Source of the DNA: Saccharomyces mikatae IFO 1815
Lineage: Eukaryota > Ascomycota > Saccharomycetes > Saccharomycetales > Saccharomycetaceae
NCBI RefSeq assembly: GCF_947241705.1
Contig: NC_079265.1
Span: forward strand, 310,001-374,000
Length of the DNA: 64,000 nucleotides
Direction of reading: 5' to 3'
The first letter of the stretch is position 1. Each line of letters opens with the position of its first letter. The notes under the pieces were generated by a model. It ran no database searches. It was not told the DNA's origin and saw only the letters and a program-made list of their open reading frames with translations. The position numbers and the translations under genes were made by a program. Positions 54,816-63,768 of the stretch are shown piece after piece.

Positions 54816-56720
54816 CTAATATGATCTGACGGCTGGTGGGACTGGGCAACATTCATTTTCATCTAAAGTGTGCGCGATCACATTTCTATACTTAATTTTT
54901 ACAGGTTTCGATGTTCCATCTTGCCAAGATAACGTGTGCTTCCTCCAGTTAACATCATCCCTGTTGGGATAGTCCTCTCTAGCATGAGCACCACGGGATT
55001 CTTTTCGCTTTGCCGCAGAAACCGCCGTTTGTCTGGCACAAGTAAGTAAATTCTGCAGTTCCAGAGTTTCTACAAGGTCAGAATTCCATATCATGGATTT
55101 ATCGGAAACGTGAACATCTTTAAAAGTGTTCTCAACTTCAGCAATGTTTTTTACACCTTCATCTAAGGTTTCTTGCATCCTGAAAACAGAAACATCCTTT
55201 TGCATTGTTCTTTGCATGTCCAACCTAATTTGAGATGTTTTTTTGGAACCGCAATTGTTTCTCACTCTATCTAAATTAGCGATTGACTCGTGGCCAATGT
55301 TTGACGCTAATGGTATATGCGGTAAACCAGGTTGCAATACGTCAGAAATGGTGCTTGCAACGGCGCGGCCAAAAACTACCAAATCCAACAATGAGTTAGC
55401 GCCTAATCTATTGGCCCCGTGAACGGATACGCAAGCAGCTTCACCACAAGCCATCAATCCTGGAATGACCTTATCCTTACCTGTTTCTTCATCAATGGTC
55501 AATGCCTCGCCAGTCTATTTAGTGGGAATGCCGCCCATATTATAGTGAACAGTTGGCAATACGGGAATTGGCTCCCGAGCGACATTCACACCCGCAAAGA
55601 CAGCAGCCGTCTCAGAAATACCTGGTAATCTTTCCTTTATCACTTCTGTTGGTAGATGACTTAATTGCAGAAGAATATGGTCCTTATGTTTCCCAACACC
55701 TCTACCAGCTCTAATTTCCATAGTTATTGCTCTGGATACAACATCCCTGCTTGCTAAGTCCTTGGCAGTAGGGGCATAGCGTTCCATAAACCTTTCTCCT
55801 TCAGAATTCAATAAATATCCACCTTCACCACGGGCACCTTCAGTGATCAGGCAGCCAGATCCGTAAATTCCAGAAGGATGGAACTGAACAAATTCTAAAT
55901 CTTCCAGCGGAAACCCAGCACGAGAAACCATGGCATTACCATCACCTGTACAAGTGTGGGCAGAAGTGCAGGAGAAGTATGCCCTACCATATCCACCCGT
56001 AGCGATGATGGTCTTGTGAGCTCTGAATCTGTGGATGGTACCATCTTCTTCATTGTAAGCGATGACGCCAACAACATCGCCCTCATGAGTTAGCAAATCC
56101 ATTGCAAAATATTTGATGAAAAAGTGAGTATTGTTTTTCAGTGCTTGGCCGTACAGTGTGTGGAGCATTGCATGTCCTGTTCTGTCCGCCACAGTACAAG
56201 TCCTATAGGCCTGACCCCCTTTACCAAAATCTTTCGATTGTCCGCCGAATGCTCTCTGATAAATTCTTCCATCTTCGGTTCTTGAAAACGGCATACCGTA
56301 ATGTTCCAATTCAATGACAGATTTTGTTGCTTCACGTGTCATATAATGGATGGCATCCTGGTCTCCTAGCCAGTCAGATCCTTTGACGGTGTCAAACATG
56401 TGCGATTTCCAGTTATCTGAATGCATATTCCCCAAAGCTGCGTTGATTCCACCTTGGGCCGCCACAGTATGTGATCTTGTGGGAAACAACTTGGATAGAC
56501 AAGCAGTTTTGTATCCCGCTTCAGCTAAACCAAAAGCTGCTCTTAAGCCTGCACCGCCCGCGCCCAAAACCACACAATCATATTCGTGATCGATAATGTG
56601 GTATTTTACGCGTGGATTTAGTTCAGGTTTAGTTTCCTTAAGTTGACGGACAACGGAAGAGAAGCTGAACGTTCTTAGTGAGATGGATGACTTTTTTATT
56701 CCCTTTTTAAAAGATAACAT
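54816..56720 (-). pseudogene. SDH1 paralogue (YJL045W-like succinate dehydrogenase flavoprotein) with one in-frame stop
   Basis: From ATG 56720 ([18 protein letters not shown]) the frame spans 634 codons, the YJL045W length, but is interrupted by one TAG at 55517-55515 in GGIPTK-stop-TGEALT, where SDH flavoproteins have Trp. Everything else looks intact: mitochondrial presequence, FAD dinucleotide fold [20 protein letters not shown], the flavin-His region [15 protein letters not shown], active-site [21 protein letters not shown], and the C-terminal helical domain after the stop ([19 protein letters not shown]). In S. cerevisiae YJL045W is a minor, poorly expressed isozyme of Sdh1. The stop removes about a third of the protein. 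It may be a recent pseudogene, a strain variant or a sequence error. Confidence 0.9.
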
Positions 56721-57397
56721 GAATTATAACTCGCGTATATAGCTATACCTGTTTGCTTCTTTTGTTTCTTTACACCATATGAAAAGTTTAACTTTAATCA
56801 AAGTTAAGGACATTCAATAAAATGGGGGAATGCTCTTTTTGCCACTCTATGGAACTTGGCCAATACTTTAAAGGGCAGACCCTTATATTATAAAGGGAGG
56901 TACTTAATTCCGGAGAAGGAGTAGTGTTATGTAAAAAAGTGGCTTGACTGTCTAACAAGCTAAATTAAGCATTGCACAGTTATTGCATTATACTTTTCCA
57001 TCAATTTTACCATTTTCATAAGAATGCTCTAAAACCACCCTAAAAACATTCCCACCACGCATATCTTCCTTCTGCTTCATTGGCAATCAGATTATATTTC
57101 AAACTTTGAAGATAAGATTGATGAGATACTTTAACAATATATGGCACTTCCAAGAAAACACATGTACTTCTGTTATATCACATATATATATATCATATTG
57201 ATCAGAAACTAGCAGCTTTTTGCTATTCAACTCTACCAATCAATCACTCCCGCATGTTTGCCTTTCTTGACAAACACCAGTATATTTAAATATGCAAATA
57301 TTCATACGTATTTCAACATGGGTTTTGACCGATCGCTACCTTCCATCCACTTCGGCGACCATCGCCTTCCCTGTGCTTGATATACATGTAAAAATAT
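56721..57397. other. Upstream region of the SDH1 paralogue up to the right repeat arm
   Basis: About 680 AT-rich bases that should hold the promoter of the SDH1 paralogue. An (AT)n stretch lies near 57183-57195. No tRNA, LTR or ORF is recognised. Confidence 0.45.
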
Positions 57398-57428
57398 ACC
57401 CTTAGATATTAAAGAGTGCAAAAAAAAT

Positions 57429-57500
57429 CTCCGCGACGGGGAATTGAACCCCGATCTGGCACGCGACAAGCGCCCATTCTGACCATTAAACTATCACGGA
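57429..57500 (-). tRNA. tRNA-Asp (GTC), downstream half of second dimeric gene
   Basis: 72 bases with the same sequence as the copy at 38358-38429, read on the minus strand, followed by its T8 terminator (A-run at 57420-57427 on the plus strand). Confidence 0.97.
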
Positions 57501-57514
57501 TAGTGGAAACAAAG

Positions 57515-57586
57515 CACTCACGATGGGGGTCGAACCCATAATCTTCTGATTAGAAGTCAGACGCGTTGCCATTACGCCACGCGAGC
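57515..57586 (-). tRNA. tRNA-Arg (TCT), upstream half of second dimeric gene
   Basis: 72 bases with the same sequence as the copy at 38272-38343, on the minus strand. The 14-nt spacer to tRNA-Asp again lacks a terminator. Confidence 0.97.
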
Positions 57587-57593
57587 TACTATT

Positions 57594-57760
57594 TGTTGTA
57601 ATTTATATTTAATAGACAGTATAGGACACATTAATAGTGACGACTATGTTGTAGATGAAACATTAACAATTACTCAAAAAGGTAATTGCTAATTACACCT
57701 GAAACAAACTTAGACACTCTACTCAAAGAAGTAATAATAACCAACATATATAAATATTAG
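57594..57760 (+). mobile_element. LTR-like fragment (tau-type?), 5' part
   Basis: Starts TGTTGTAATT eight bases from the tRNA-Arg gene and matches the reverse complement of 63150-63284 (GACGACTATG, AGATGAAACATTAACAATT, CTTAGACACTCTACTCAAAG). Only the first ~165 bp are recognisable. A fossil; family assignment is uncertain. Confidence 0.6.
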
Positions 57761-58089
57761 TATTATAGGAAACTACAATACAGACGGGATACATTAATAT
57801 AGAACGAAAAGTTAAAGTTATGATTAAATGTTCCCCTAAAACTTGCATAAGGAAGTTTGCTACGTGACAGAAATAAGTATTTATTTACTTATTGAGTCCA
57901 CAGCACCTTTTATATGTTCATGGAAGATAAATATTTTTCAAAACGTTTTATTGTTAGAATGATAAGTGACGACGCAATGATGGGGGCGCAGTAAAATTTA
58001 ATATCTATTAGTGAAAGATTAACTGGGTATTTACATATACAAGGACATGAGTCGTTACATTGAAACTATAGTAAATTGTCTCATGTTTT
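57761..58089. other. Unassigned AT-rich stretch between two LTR-like fragments
   Basis: 330 bases without a gene. It may be the eroded middle of an LTR-type element, but I see no specific match. Confidence 0.35.
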
Positions 58090-58205
58090 TATATTGGTTA
58101 TGTTTAATATGAAAAATTGGCGTGTGTTCTATATACCCTCTTATATAGTATAAGAAGATTTGCTTTTATTCTTAATTAATACTACAACTTGACTACTAAT
58201 TATCA
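58090..58205 (-). mobile_element. LTR-like fragment matching 63040-63145
   Basis: The plus strand here (GGCGTGTGTTCTATATACCC, then CTTATATAGTATAAGAAG and TTATTCTTAATTAATACTACAAC) parallels the plus strand at 63055-63140. It is opposite in orientation to the fragment at 57594-57760 and is cut off where the ADE2-like sequence begins. A fossil. Confidence 0.6.
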
Positions 58206-59208
58206 ACAAGGCGACCCACCTTCCTTTCAGGTTTGGATTCTTTTCCCTGTAAATATACCGAGGTGCCTAGAGTAGCCAATGCCCTATTGCAAGTTTCTAG
58301 TTTATTATCTTTTGTACGCATATCTCCATGAACCTTTAGCATGCTGACGTTTGTTGTAATGATGGAAAAGAAGTAAAAAAATTCGGCATTGGTAAATCCA
58401 ACATCGACCTCAAATGAGCCTGCAATTTCGTTGACGAGCAGTTCTCCAGTTTCTAAATTAACCATTCCTTCGCCTAATATACCACATCGGGAAGGGAAAA
58501 AATTAAATCGCATTTTCAGCCAATAATTTTGCCTTAAGTTGAACAAAGTCCAAACCTACTAGAAAGATGGGTCACATAATTATAATTGTTTCGAGTATGA
58601 ATGAAATGCGAACAAAGGCTGAACTACATTCCAGGAAAAACTGACATTCAAGTCAAAAAAATTCCTGTCGGCCAAAAGTTGAACTTAGAAGCAACTGTCA
58701 AACCATTGGTTGGTATCATCGTGGGCTCAGGCTCTGATTGACCTGTAATGTCAGCCGCATGTGCGTTTTTGAAAGATATCGGTGTTCCATTTGAAGTGAC
58801 AATAATCTCTGCTCATAGGACTTCACAGAAAATGTCGGCATGCCATTTCTGTAAGTAAGCGTAGTATCAAGACAACTGTCACAGGAGCAGGCGATGCAAC
58901 CTGTTTACCAGCTATGCTAGCAGCAATGGCGCCACTACCCGTCACCGGTGTACCTTGAAGGGTCTTGTCTAGATGATGTAGATCCGTTACATTCAATTGT
59001 TTAAATGCCTAGAGGTGTCCCAGTAGCTATTGTTGCTATTAACAACAGTACGAATGGCGCACTGTTAGCTATCAGACTGTTTGGTGCCTATTATATAAGT
59101 TACACAACAAAAATGGAACTATTTTTATTAAAGCAAGAGGAAGAGGATCTTACTAAGAACAAAAAATGGAAACTGTCGGATACGAAGCTTACTTGAAAAA
59201 AACAAATA
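58206..59208. pseudogene. ADE2: ADE2 3'-half pseudogene, rearranged (AIR carboxylase)
   Basis: Two pieces resemble yeast Ade2. On the minus strand 58560-58206 encodes the PurK-side part, from VQLKAKLLAENAI through NLETGELLVNEIA, STITTN-like FSIITTNVSML, ELETC-like KLETCNRALAT to KESKPERKVG. On the plus strand 58561-59208 encodes the remainder, from RKMGHI through the PurE domain (PLVGIIVGSGSD, AACAFLKDIGVPFEVTI, MPRGVPVAIVAINNSTN, SYTTKMELFLLKQEEE) to ETVGYEAYL. About the first 240 residues are missing. The inner piece is inverted against the end piece, and stops and frameshifts are present on both. The working ADE2 gene is on another chromosome in S. cerevisiae, so this is an extra decayed copy. 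Confidence 0.9.
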
Positions 59209-59289
59209 GAAGTATAGATATCGATATACTCAACCAGCAAATGATTGTAAAGTGATACGTAGGTGCTGTAAAGAAAAAATAATATACAA

Positions 59290-59598
59290 ATGCGTATTGG
59301 AACCCGCACTTTGTTTTTTCCACTGTTAGCGCTGCTTGTCGTAACTGACCGGTTGTCTTGGGTTACTGAGAGCCTGAGTACTGTTCAAGGTATCATGATC
59401 CTAACTGGAACCGTGCTCTCTGAAGTGGGGACACCCTATAAAGTTTGGGTCGAATGTAATATGCATCATAACGAGAAAGAAGTCCCGCCTTATTACTGTG
59501 CAGCAGAAGTCTTATCTGCAGGGATCAGATGGGGGATAGAATTAGCTGCACTGGGGCAGGTAACTACGTGGTACAAAAGGGGGTTATGGCTACACTAA
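59290..59598 (+). CDS. Unrecognised 102-residue secreted-type ORF, probably a gene remnant
   Basis: From ATG 59290 (MRIGTRTLFFPLLALLVVTD) it encodes a signal-peptide-like N-terminus (basic start, then FFPLLALLVV), followed by a region with Cys residues (VECNMHH, YYCAAEVLSAGIRWGIELAAL). The GC content is higher than in the surrounding DNA and coding-like character seems to continue downstream as far as the delta at 59733, so the visible ORF is probably part of a larger decayed gene. I do not recognise the family and know no counterpart at this place in S. cerevisiae. Confidence 0.4.
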   Translation: MRIGTRTLFFPLLALLVVTDRLSWVTESLSTVQGIMILTGTVLSEVGTPYKVWVECNMHHNEKEVPPYYCAAEVLSAGIRWGIELAALGQVTTWYKRGLWLH

Positions 59599-59732
59599 GT
59601 GATACACCAGTGTTAATCATAACAGATCACTGAGTGAGAGATGAAACAAGAAATGTTATTAATAACGACATTTCTACACAGGTTCAATCAAAATTCAAGA
59701 AAATTGATACTGTTAATGATGCACAATCATTG

Positions 59733-60040
59733 TGTTGGAATGAAAATCAACTATCGTCTATCAACTCGTAGACATACTACCAGTACATTATCATATACGG
59801 TGTTAGAAGATGACATAAGTTATGAGAAGCTGTCATCGAAGTTAGTGGAAGCTGAAACGCAAGGATTGATAACAAATGACAATATATAAAATGACAATAA
59901 AAGCATATACAGAATTATGTAAAATTACGAGTTCCATTTATTAGATGCCTATATCCTCGAGGAGAGCTTCTAGTATATTTGTATACAAATATTATTGCCT
60001 CTATCAACATTGGCATACCAACAGGCTCAAAATTTACTGC
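59733..60040 (+). mobile_element. Delta-like LTR, diverged at its 3' end
   Basis: Begins TGTTGGAATGAAAATCAACT and follows the delta sequence (ATACGGTGTTAGAAGATGAC, GCTGAAACGCAAGGATTGAT, CCTCGAGGAGAGCTTCTAG) to about TATCAACATTGGCATACC, after which similarity fades. It is closest to the variant deltas at 35855 and 37342 (they share the ATGACAATAAAAGCATATAC segment). A fossil. Confidence 0.85.
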
Positions 60041-60355
60041 ATTCCTTTATATAACTTCCAAATTATTGTCTAGTCAACAAATCTTTGGTTTCATTGCACT
60101 ACTGCCTGGACAACTCTTCTAGTATTGGTATTCAACAAAAACTGAGTACAAAATTATTCTCTTGAGGTTTTTCCTTTGTATTTTTTTACTTATAGTTTCT
60201 TTCATTTTACTTTCAAGAACATAAACAACAGTACAGCACTAGAGAAATATCTACACAAAACAAAAACAATGAAGGATAGATAGGCAGCGATAGTTATACC
60301 GGTACACACGCACAATATAATGGATTTTAATTGTCTTACCTCCACCCGTTTCGAG
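60041..60355. other. Intergenic region before LOH1 3' end
   Basis: About 315 bases with no recognised gene or repeat. Confidence 0.4.
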
Positions 60356-61015
60356 CTATTGAATGGCATTGTATATTAGTGCCAACCAAAATATAAAGCC
60401 AATACTTCCAACCGTCACTCCAAGAAGGCATGCAAAAGGTGCTACCGCACATAGATCGGTTACTCCTTGAGCCAGCCCCAGTTCTAACAGACTTACAGTT
60501 AGAATTCTTTTTATTTTATCTAATCGTTTCCGTTTTTCTTTCGCTTCTTTCTCTTTTTCGTCTTCTCTACCACCATTAATAGTAATTCGATTCTGTTCTC
60601 GATTGAGATTTTCCAAAGCATCAACTACCTTGGTCTTGGATAGTTCTTTGAATTTCTTAATATATTCAAATGGCGAAACGTTCAAGGCCGCATCTAATGC
60701 CCTTTCCACCTTTTCATATTCCATTTCGAGAGACTCCGTCCCATTATTGGCCAAACTCTCTGCTTTGTGATTTAGAACCGCTTCTAGACCCTTCAATATG
60801 AAATTATGTTGCTCATATTTTACACTAATGTTTTGAAGCTGTGCCTCGAAAATAGGTACCTTTTCTACTGTCATTAGTTCACACGTTCCATTACCGTCCA
60901 GGTTCTTCAACGATGTGATTAGCCTATCACCAGCATCCCTAAATTGTTGTGATGTGTTGGTTACTGCAGTTACAACAATGATGAAGTAAAAAGGTGTAAA
61001 AAACTGGAGTCTCAT
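60356..61015 (-). CDS. LOH1: LOH1 (OSW4), sporulation/spore-wall protein, paralogue of IRC18
   Basis: Encodes 219 residues from ATG 61015 (MRLQFFTPFYFIIVVTAVTN), the size of S. cerevisiae YJL038C. A signal-type N-terminus is followed by a lumenal helical region containing ILKGLEAVLNHKAESLA and SPFEYIKKFKELSKTKV. A basic Lys/Glu stretch (EKEKEAKEKRKRLDK) precedes a C-terminal hydrophobic segment (GLAQGVTDLCAVAPFACLLG...GFIFWLALIY). The same layout and many of the same residues occur in the divergent IRC18, so the two are tandem paralogues. Family members act in outer spore wall assembly, and loss of LOH1 raises loss of heterozygosity. Confidence 0.9.
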   Translation of the reverse strand: MRLQFFTPFYFIIVVTAVTNTSQQFRDAGDRLITSLKNLDGNGTCELMTVEKVPIFEAQLQNISVKYEQHNFILKGLEAVLNHKAESLANNGTESLEMEYEKVERALDAALNVSPFEYIKKFKELSKTKVVDALENLNREQNRITINGGREDEKEKEAKEKRKRLDKIKRILTVSLLELGLAQGVTDLCAVAPFACLLGVTVGSIGFIFWLALIYNAIQ

Positions 61016-61095
61016 TTCAATTAATTGCTTGACTAGGTTTTTTTATTTTTACCTGTTTTTTTGTGGTGTCTCTTTATTCACTGAGAGCCTACACT

Positions 61096-61293
61096 TTATT
61101 GTCTTGAAAGAAGCAAAAAAAAATCTAGTTCCTTTGTTTTAATCCTCTCACAAGTGATGTTGATGTATTCAATGTCTATATAATTACAATATGTATTATT
61201 TTTTAAACAATCTCCGCAAGACCTGTCTTCCATATTTTCGCTCATTAGTTCAGCTGCAACAACAGCTAAAATAACACTTACTACGACTACCAT
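61096..61293 (-). CDS. Small secreted Cys-rich protein candidate (65 residues)
   Basis: Starts at ATG 61293 with a hydrophobic signal-like segment (MVVVVSVILAVVAAELM), then a short hydrophilic part with four Cys (SCGDCLKNNTYCNY and NITCERI) and two N-glycosylation sequons (NNT, NIT). It lies between the divergent spore-wall paralogues LOH1 and IRC18, on the LOH1 strand, about 80 bases upstream of LOH1. I know no annotated counterpart. It could be a small gene of the same secretory theme, an upstream ORF of LOH1, or chance. Confidence 0.4.
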   Translation of the reverse strand: MVVVVSVILAVVAAELMSENMEDRSCGDCLKNNTYCNYIDIEYINITCERIKTKELDFFLLLSRQ

Positions 61294-61884
61294 TTATGCG
61301 GCAACTTGAAGTTCTGCCGCTCATCTCTCGGATAGGAAACCCACAAAAGAGGAATTGTGCACACATTTTATTTATATCTTTGTATGTATTTTTCCATTTT
61401 TTTTACAGGCACTTACCTTTGAAAAAGGGACATCGGGCCCTTAGAGGGAGGAAAATGACACTAAATCATTGATGATAATTTGTCGGACAGATCACAAAAC
61501 ACAATTAAACATTAAAAAAACATCTATTGGCGCCACAACTTGTTGGCCTTGGATTCTTTATCTTTCTTTTCTACAGCAGCTGGCGCTCAGTGGAGACACA
61601 AAATCACTTTTAGGTTATTTTTTTTAGTAACATAAACATAAGTCTTTTCATATTACCAAAATCGCTCGAGATAAATCTCATTTTTGTCTCTCCAGTATGA
61701 AGATGAAAATTAAAAGATTTTTCTGGAATTATTTATTAATACTGAATTGTTTTTAGAGTTGTATACTCTTCGGTTCTTTCACTTCTCTTTTATGGATTAC
61801 ATCTATTCAATTATTTCAATAGATATACTTTTTTTGCTTTTCCAACAAAAATCGTAATTACAGCAATAGTCACAAAACTATAAG
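61294..61884. promoter_or_regulatory. Promoter region upstream of IRC18
   Basis: About 590 AT-rich bases. A run TTGGCGCCACAACTTGTTGG near 61529-61548 stands out, but I recognise no site for a sporulation regulator with confidence. No other gene or LTR is seen. Confidence 0.4.
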
Positions 61885-62559
61885 ATGAAAGTACAAATTA
61901 TAGAAAGAATTCTTCTGTTCCAGTTCTGTTTGCTCACCGCTGTATTAGCCGGCAATAGAGCGATGCTAGAATTCGAAAGTACTGGAACCAAACTGGTCAA
62001 TTCATTGAGAGTCTTAGCAACTCACTCACAAAACTCTGTGTGTGCTGATGAAAAGATATCTGGAATTGAGAGACAAATAGGAGAAGTTAAAGATATGTAT
62101 AGTAACCACTCTCTTATTCTTAAGGGATTAAACAGTATACTGAATAACAAGGTAAATATCCTAGCAAGGGAAATTCAAATGGAAACCGTTGGAAATAACA
62201 CATTTGAAACAGAAACAGGGAAGGTAACCAAGGGCTTAGACCGAGCAATAAAAATATCTCCATTCAAGTACATCAAAAAATTCAAGACTGTTTCAACGAG
62301 GAAGCTTGAAAGCGTCCTGAACAAGTATGATCTTGTTGCTAAAAAGGGCGGGGAATTGACAGACGAACAGAAGAAAAAGAAGGAGGTACTGGCACGAATT
62401 ACTAGGGTAGTTGCTGCCACAACGGTCGAGGCTGGCCTGGCGCAAGGAGTAATTGATTTATGTATGACGGTGACAACTAGTCTGTGTTTAGTCTCGGCTA
62501 GCATTGGAGGGGTCGGGTTTCTTATTTGGCTCACAATTATATACCAAGCTCTGACTTAA
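61885..62559 (+). CDS. IRC18: IRC18 (OSW6), outer spore wall-related protein, paralogue of LOH1
   Basis: Encodes 224 residues from ATG 61885 ([20 protein letters not shown]), the size of S. cerevisiae YJL037W. It has a signal-type N-terminus, the shared blocks [18 protein letters not shown] and [18 protein letters not shown], a basic stretch ([13 protein letters not shown]) and a C-terminal hydrophobic segment ([10 protein letters not shown]...[16 protein letters not shown]) as in LOH1. The gene is divergent from LOH1. The products are linked to outer spore wall formation, with reported effects on recombination centres. Confidence 0.9.
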   Translation: MKVQIIERILLFQFCLLTAVLAGNRAMLEFESTGTKLVNSLRVLATHSQNSVCADEKISGIERQIGEVKDMYSNHSLILKGLNSILNNKVNILAREIQMETVGNNTFETETGKVTKGLDRAIKISPFKYIKKFKTVSTRKLESVLNKYDLVAKKGGELTDEQKKKKEVLARITRVVAATTVEAGLAQGVIDLCMTVTTSLCLVSASIGGVGFLIWLTIIYQALT

Positions 62560-62712
62560 GAACATGTTACCGATTTCTTTTTTGCCATCCCTGTATATTG
62601 TTAAATCTCAGATCGTTGTGTATATATAGTCTTTTTAACGACATTCTAATTTTTGCACTTAAGCTCTTATTTCACCACCTTAACTGTTTAAGGAAGTATT
62701 TTCCTGTATAAG

Positions 62713-63284
62713 TGAGATGTGGGTGAATTTTGGGATAATTTTTGGGATTCCATTGTTGATAAAAGCAGTATTATTATTTATACATAGTATACCAGAAGTC
62801 CTACTCCTTGAAGATGCTGGAATAAGTGATCACAAATATATATTCATTCCTATAAATTGGAATAAGCGATTATAACTATACGTTCTTCGTATAGATTGGA
62901 CTAGGCAAATTCAAATAATAGAATTCCTGCATCAGTAAGATGAAGATATGTTAATTGTTCAGAAATTAGTATATAAAAAGATGAGTTATAACCAAAACCC
63001 CATCATCAATGTTCTGAATTATGTCTGAACCATTCGGTTTAATATAACCAATCAGCGTGTGTTTTATATACATCTCTTATATAGAATAAAAAGGAACGAC
63101 TTATTCTTAATTATTACAACTTACTAAACAATTAATTATCAATATATATTGGGTATTATTACTGCTTTGAGTAGAGTGTCTAAGTTCGTTTCAGATGTCA
63201 TTAGCAATTACCTTTTTGAGCAATTGTTAATGTTTCATCTAGGACATAGTCGTCACTGCCAACGTGTCCTATACCGTTCCAACC
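62713..63284 (-). mobile_element. Long LTR-like stretch in front of tRNA-Val, probably composite
   Basis: The plus strand starts TGAGATGTGGGTGAATTTTG and continues with delta-like GGGATTCCATTGTTGATAAA, then unfamiliar sequence, and ends with GTGTCCTATACCGTTCCAAC. Reversed, it reads from TTGGAACGG to an ACCCACATCTCA end, which are Ty1/copia-type LTR termini. At about 570 bp it is too long for one delta or tau, so it may be two LTRs of related families joined or nested. It ends 22 bases before the tRNA. A fossil; family uncertain (delta plus tau-like). Confidence 0.6.
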
Positions 63285-63306
63285 ACGAAAAATTCCAACA
63301 AAGTTC

Positions 63307-63380
63307 GGTTTCGTGGTCTAGTCGGTTATGGCATCTGCTTAACACGCAGAACGTCCCCAGTTCGATCCTGGGCGAAATCA
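63307..63380 (+). tRNA. tRNA-Val (AAC)
   Basis: 74 bases, GGTTTCGTGGTCTAG to CTGGGCGAAATCA, with anticodon AAC in CTTAACACG. The B box (GGTTCGATCC-type, here AGTTCGATCCTG) is intact and a T5 terminator follows (63382-63386). A tV(AAC) gene between IRC18 and SNX4 fits the S. cerevisiae order. Confidence 0.97.
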
Positions 63381-63768
63381 ATTTTTTGCTTCTTCTCCTC
63401 CTAATAAGGAACTACACTGGTTGTAATCAAGCTGTTATTCGTGCACGTTTAATGATCTGATAGAATCCATGCATAATACTGGACATGCCTTTTCTACTTC
63501 AGCTATTTATCGTTTCGAATATCAGTAGAAAATTCATTCCGCGCTCACAAGGTCCTGCCGGGTATTCGTCGGCCAACCTTGAAAGGGGTAGCAATGCCCA
63601 AGGGCGATGTATAGTTTAGTATTAAAGAAAAGGAAGGAACATTATTATACTAAGGATAAGCGTGAAAGTTTTGAGGGAGCAAGATTAACAGATTGAATTT
63701 TGTTAGCAGCTTAAGCCCTTTGTTAGACTTTCTTTACGATATATCAAGAGTCTCCTCTTTGTTGGGAT
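63381..63768. other. Region between tRNA-Val and SNX4
   Basis: About 390 bases containing the tRNA terminator and the SNX4 promoter. An open frame here has no ATG of its own and no supporting features. Confidence 0.5.

Larger units (their letters stand above)
57398..57690. repeat. Right arm of ~295-bp inverted repeat bounding the inverted block
   Basis: Reverse complement of 38168-38463 with few differences. It contains tRNA-Asp, tRNA-Arg and the LTR-like fragment on the minus strand. The two arms point at each other's opposite strand and enclose about 19 kb, all of whose genes are inverted relative to S. cerevisiae. Confidence 0.93.

Noticed and set aside
59641-59889. 82-codon plus-strand frame
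   Set aside because: Its second half is delta LTR sequence; not a separate gene.
63149-63460. 103-codon plus-strand frame overlapping tRNA-Val
   Set aside because: Runs through the LTR-like DNA and the tRNA gene and lacks an ATG start.
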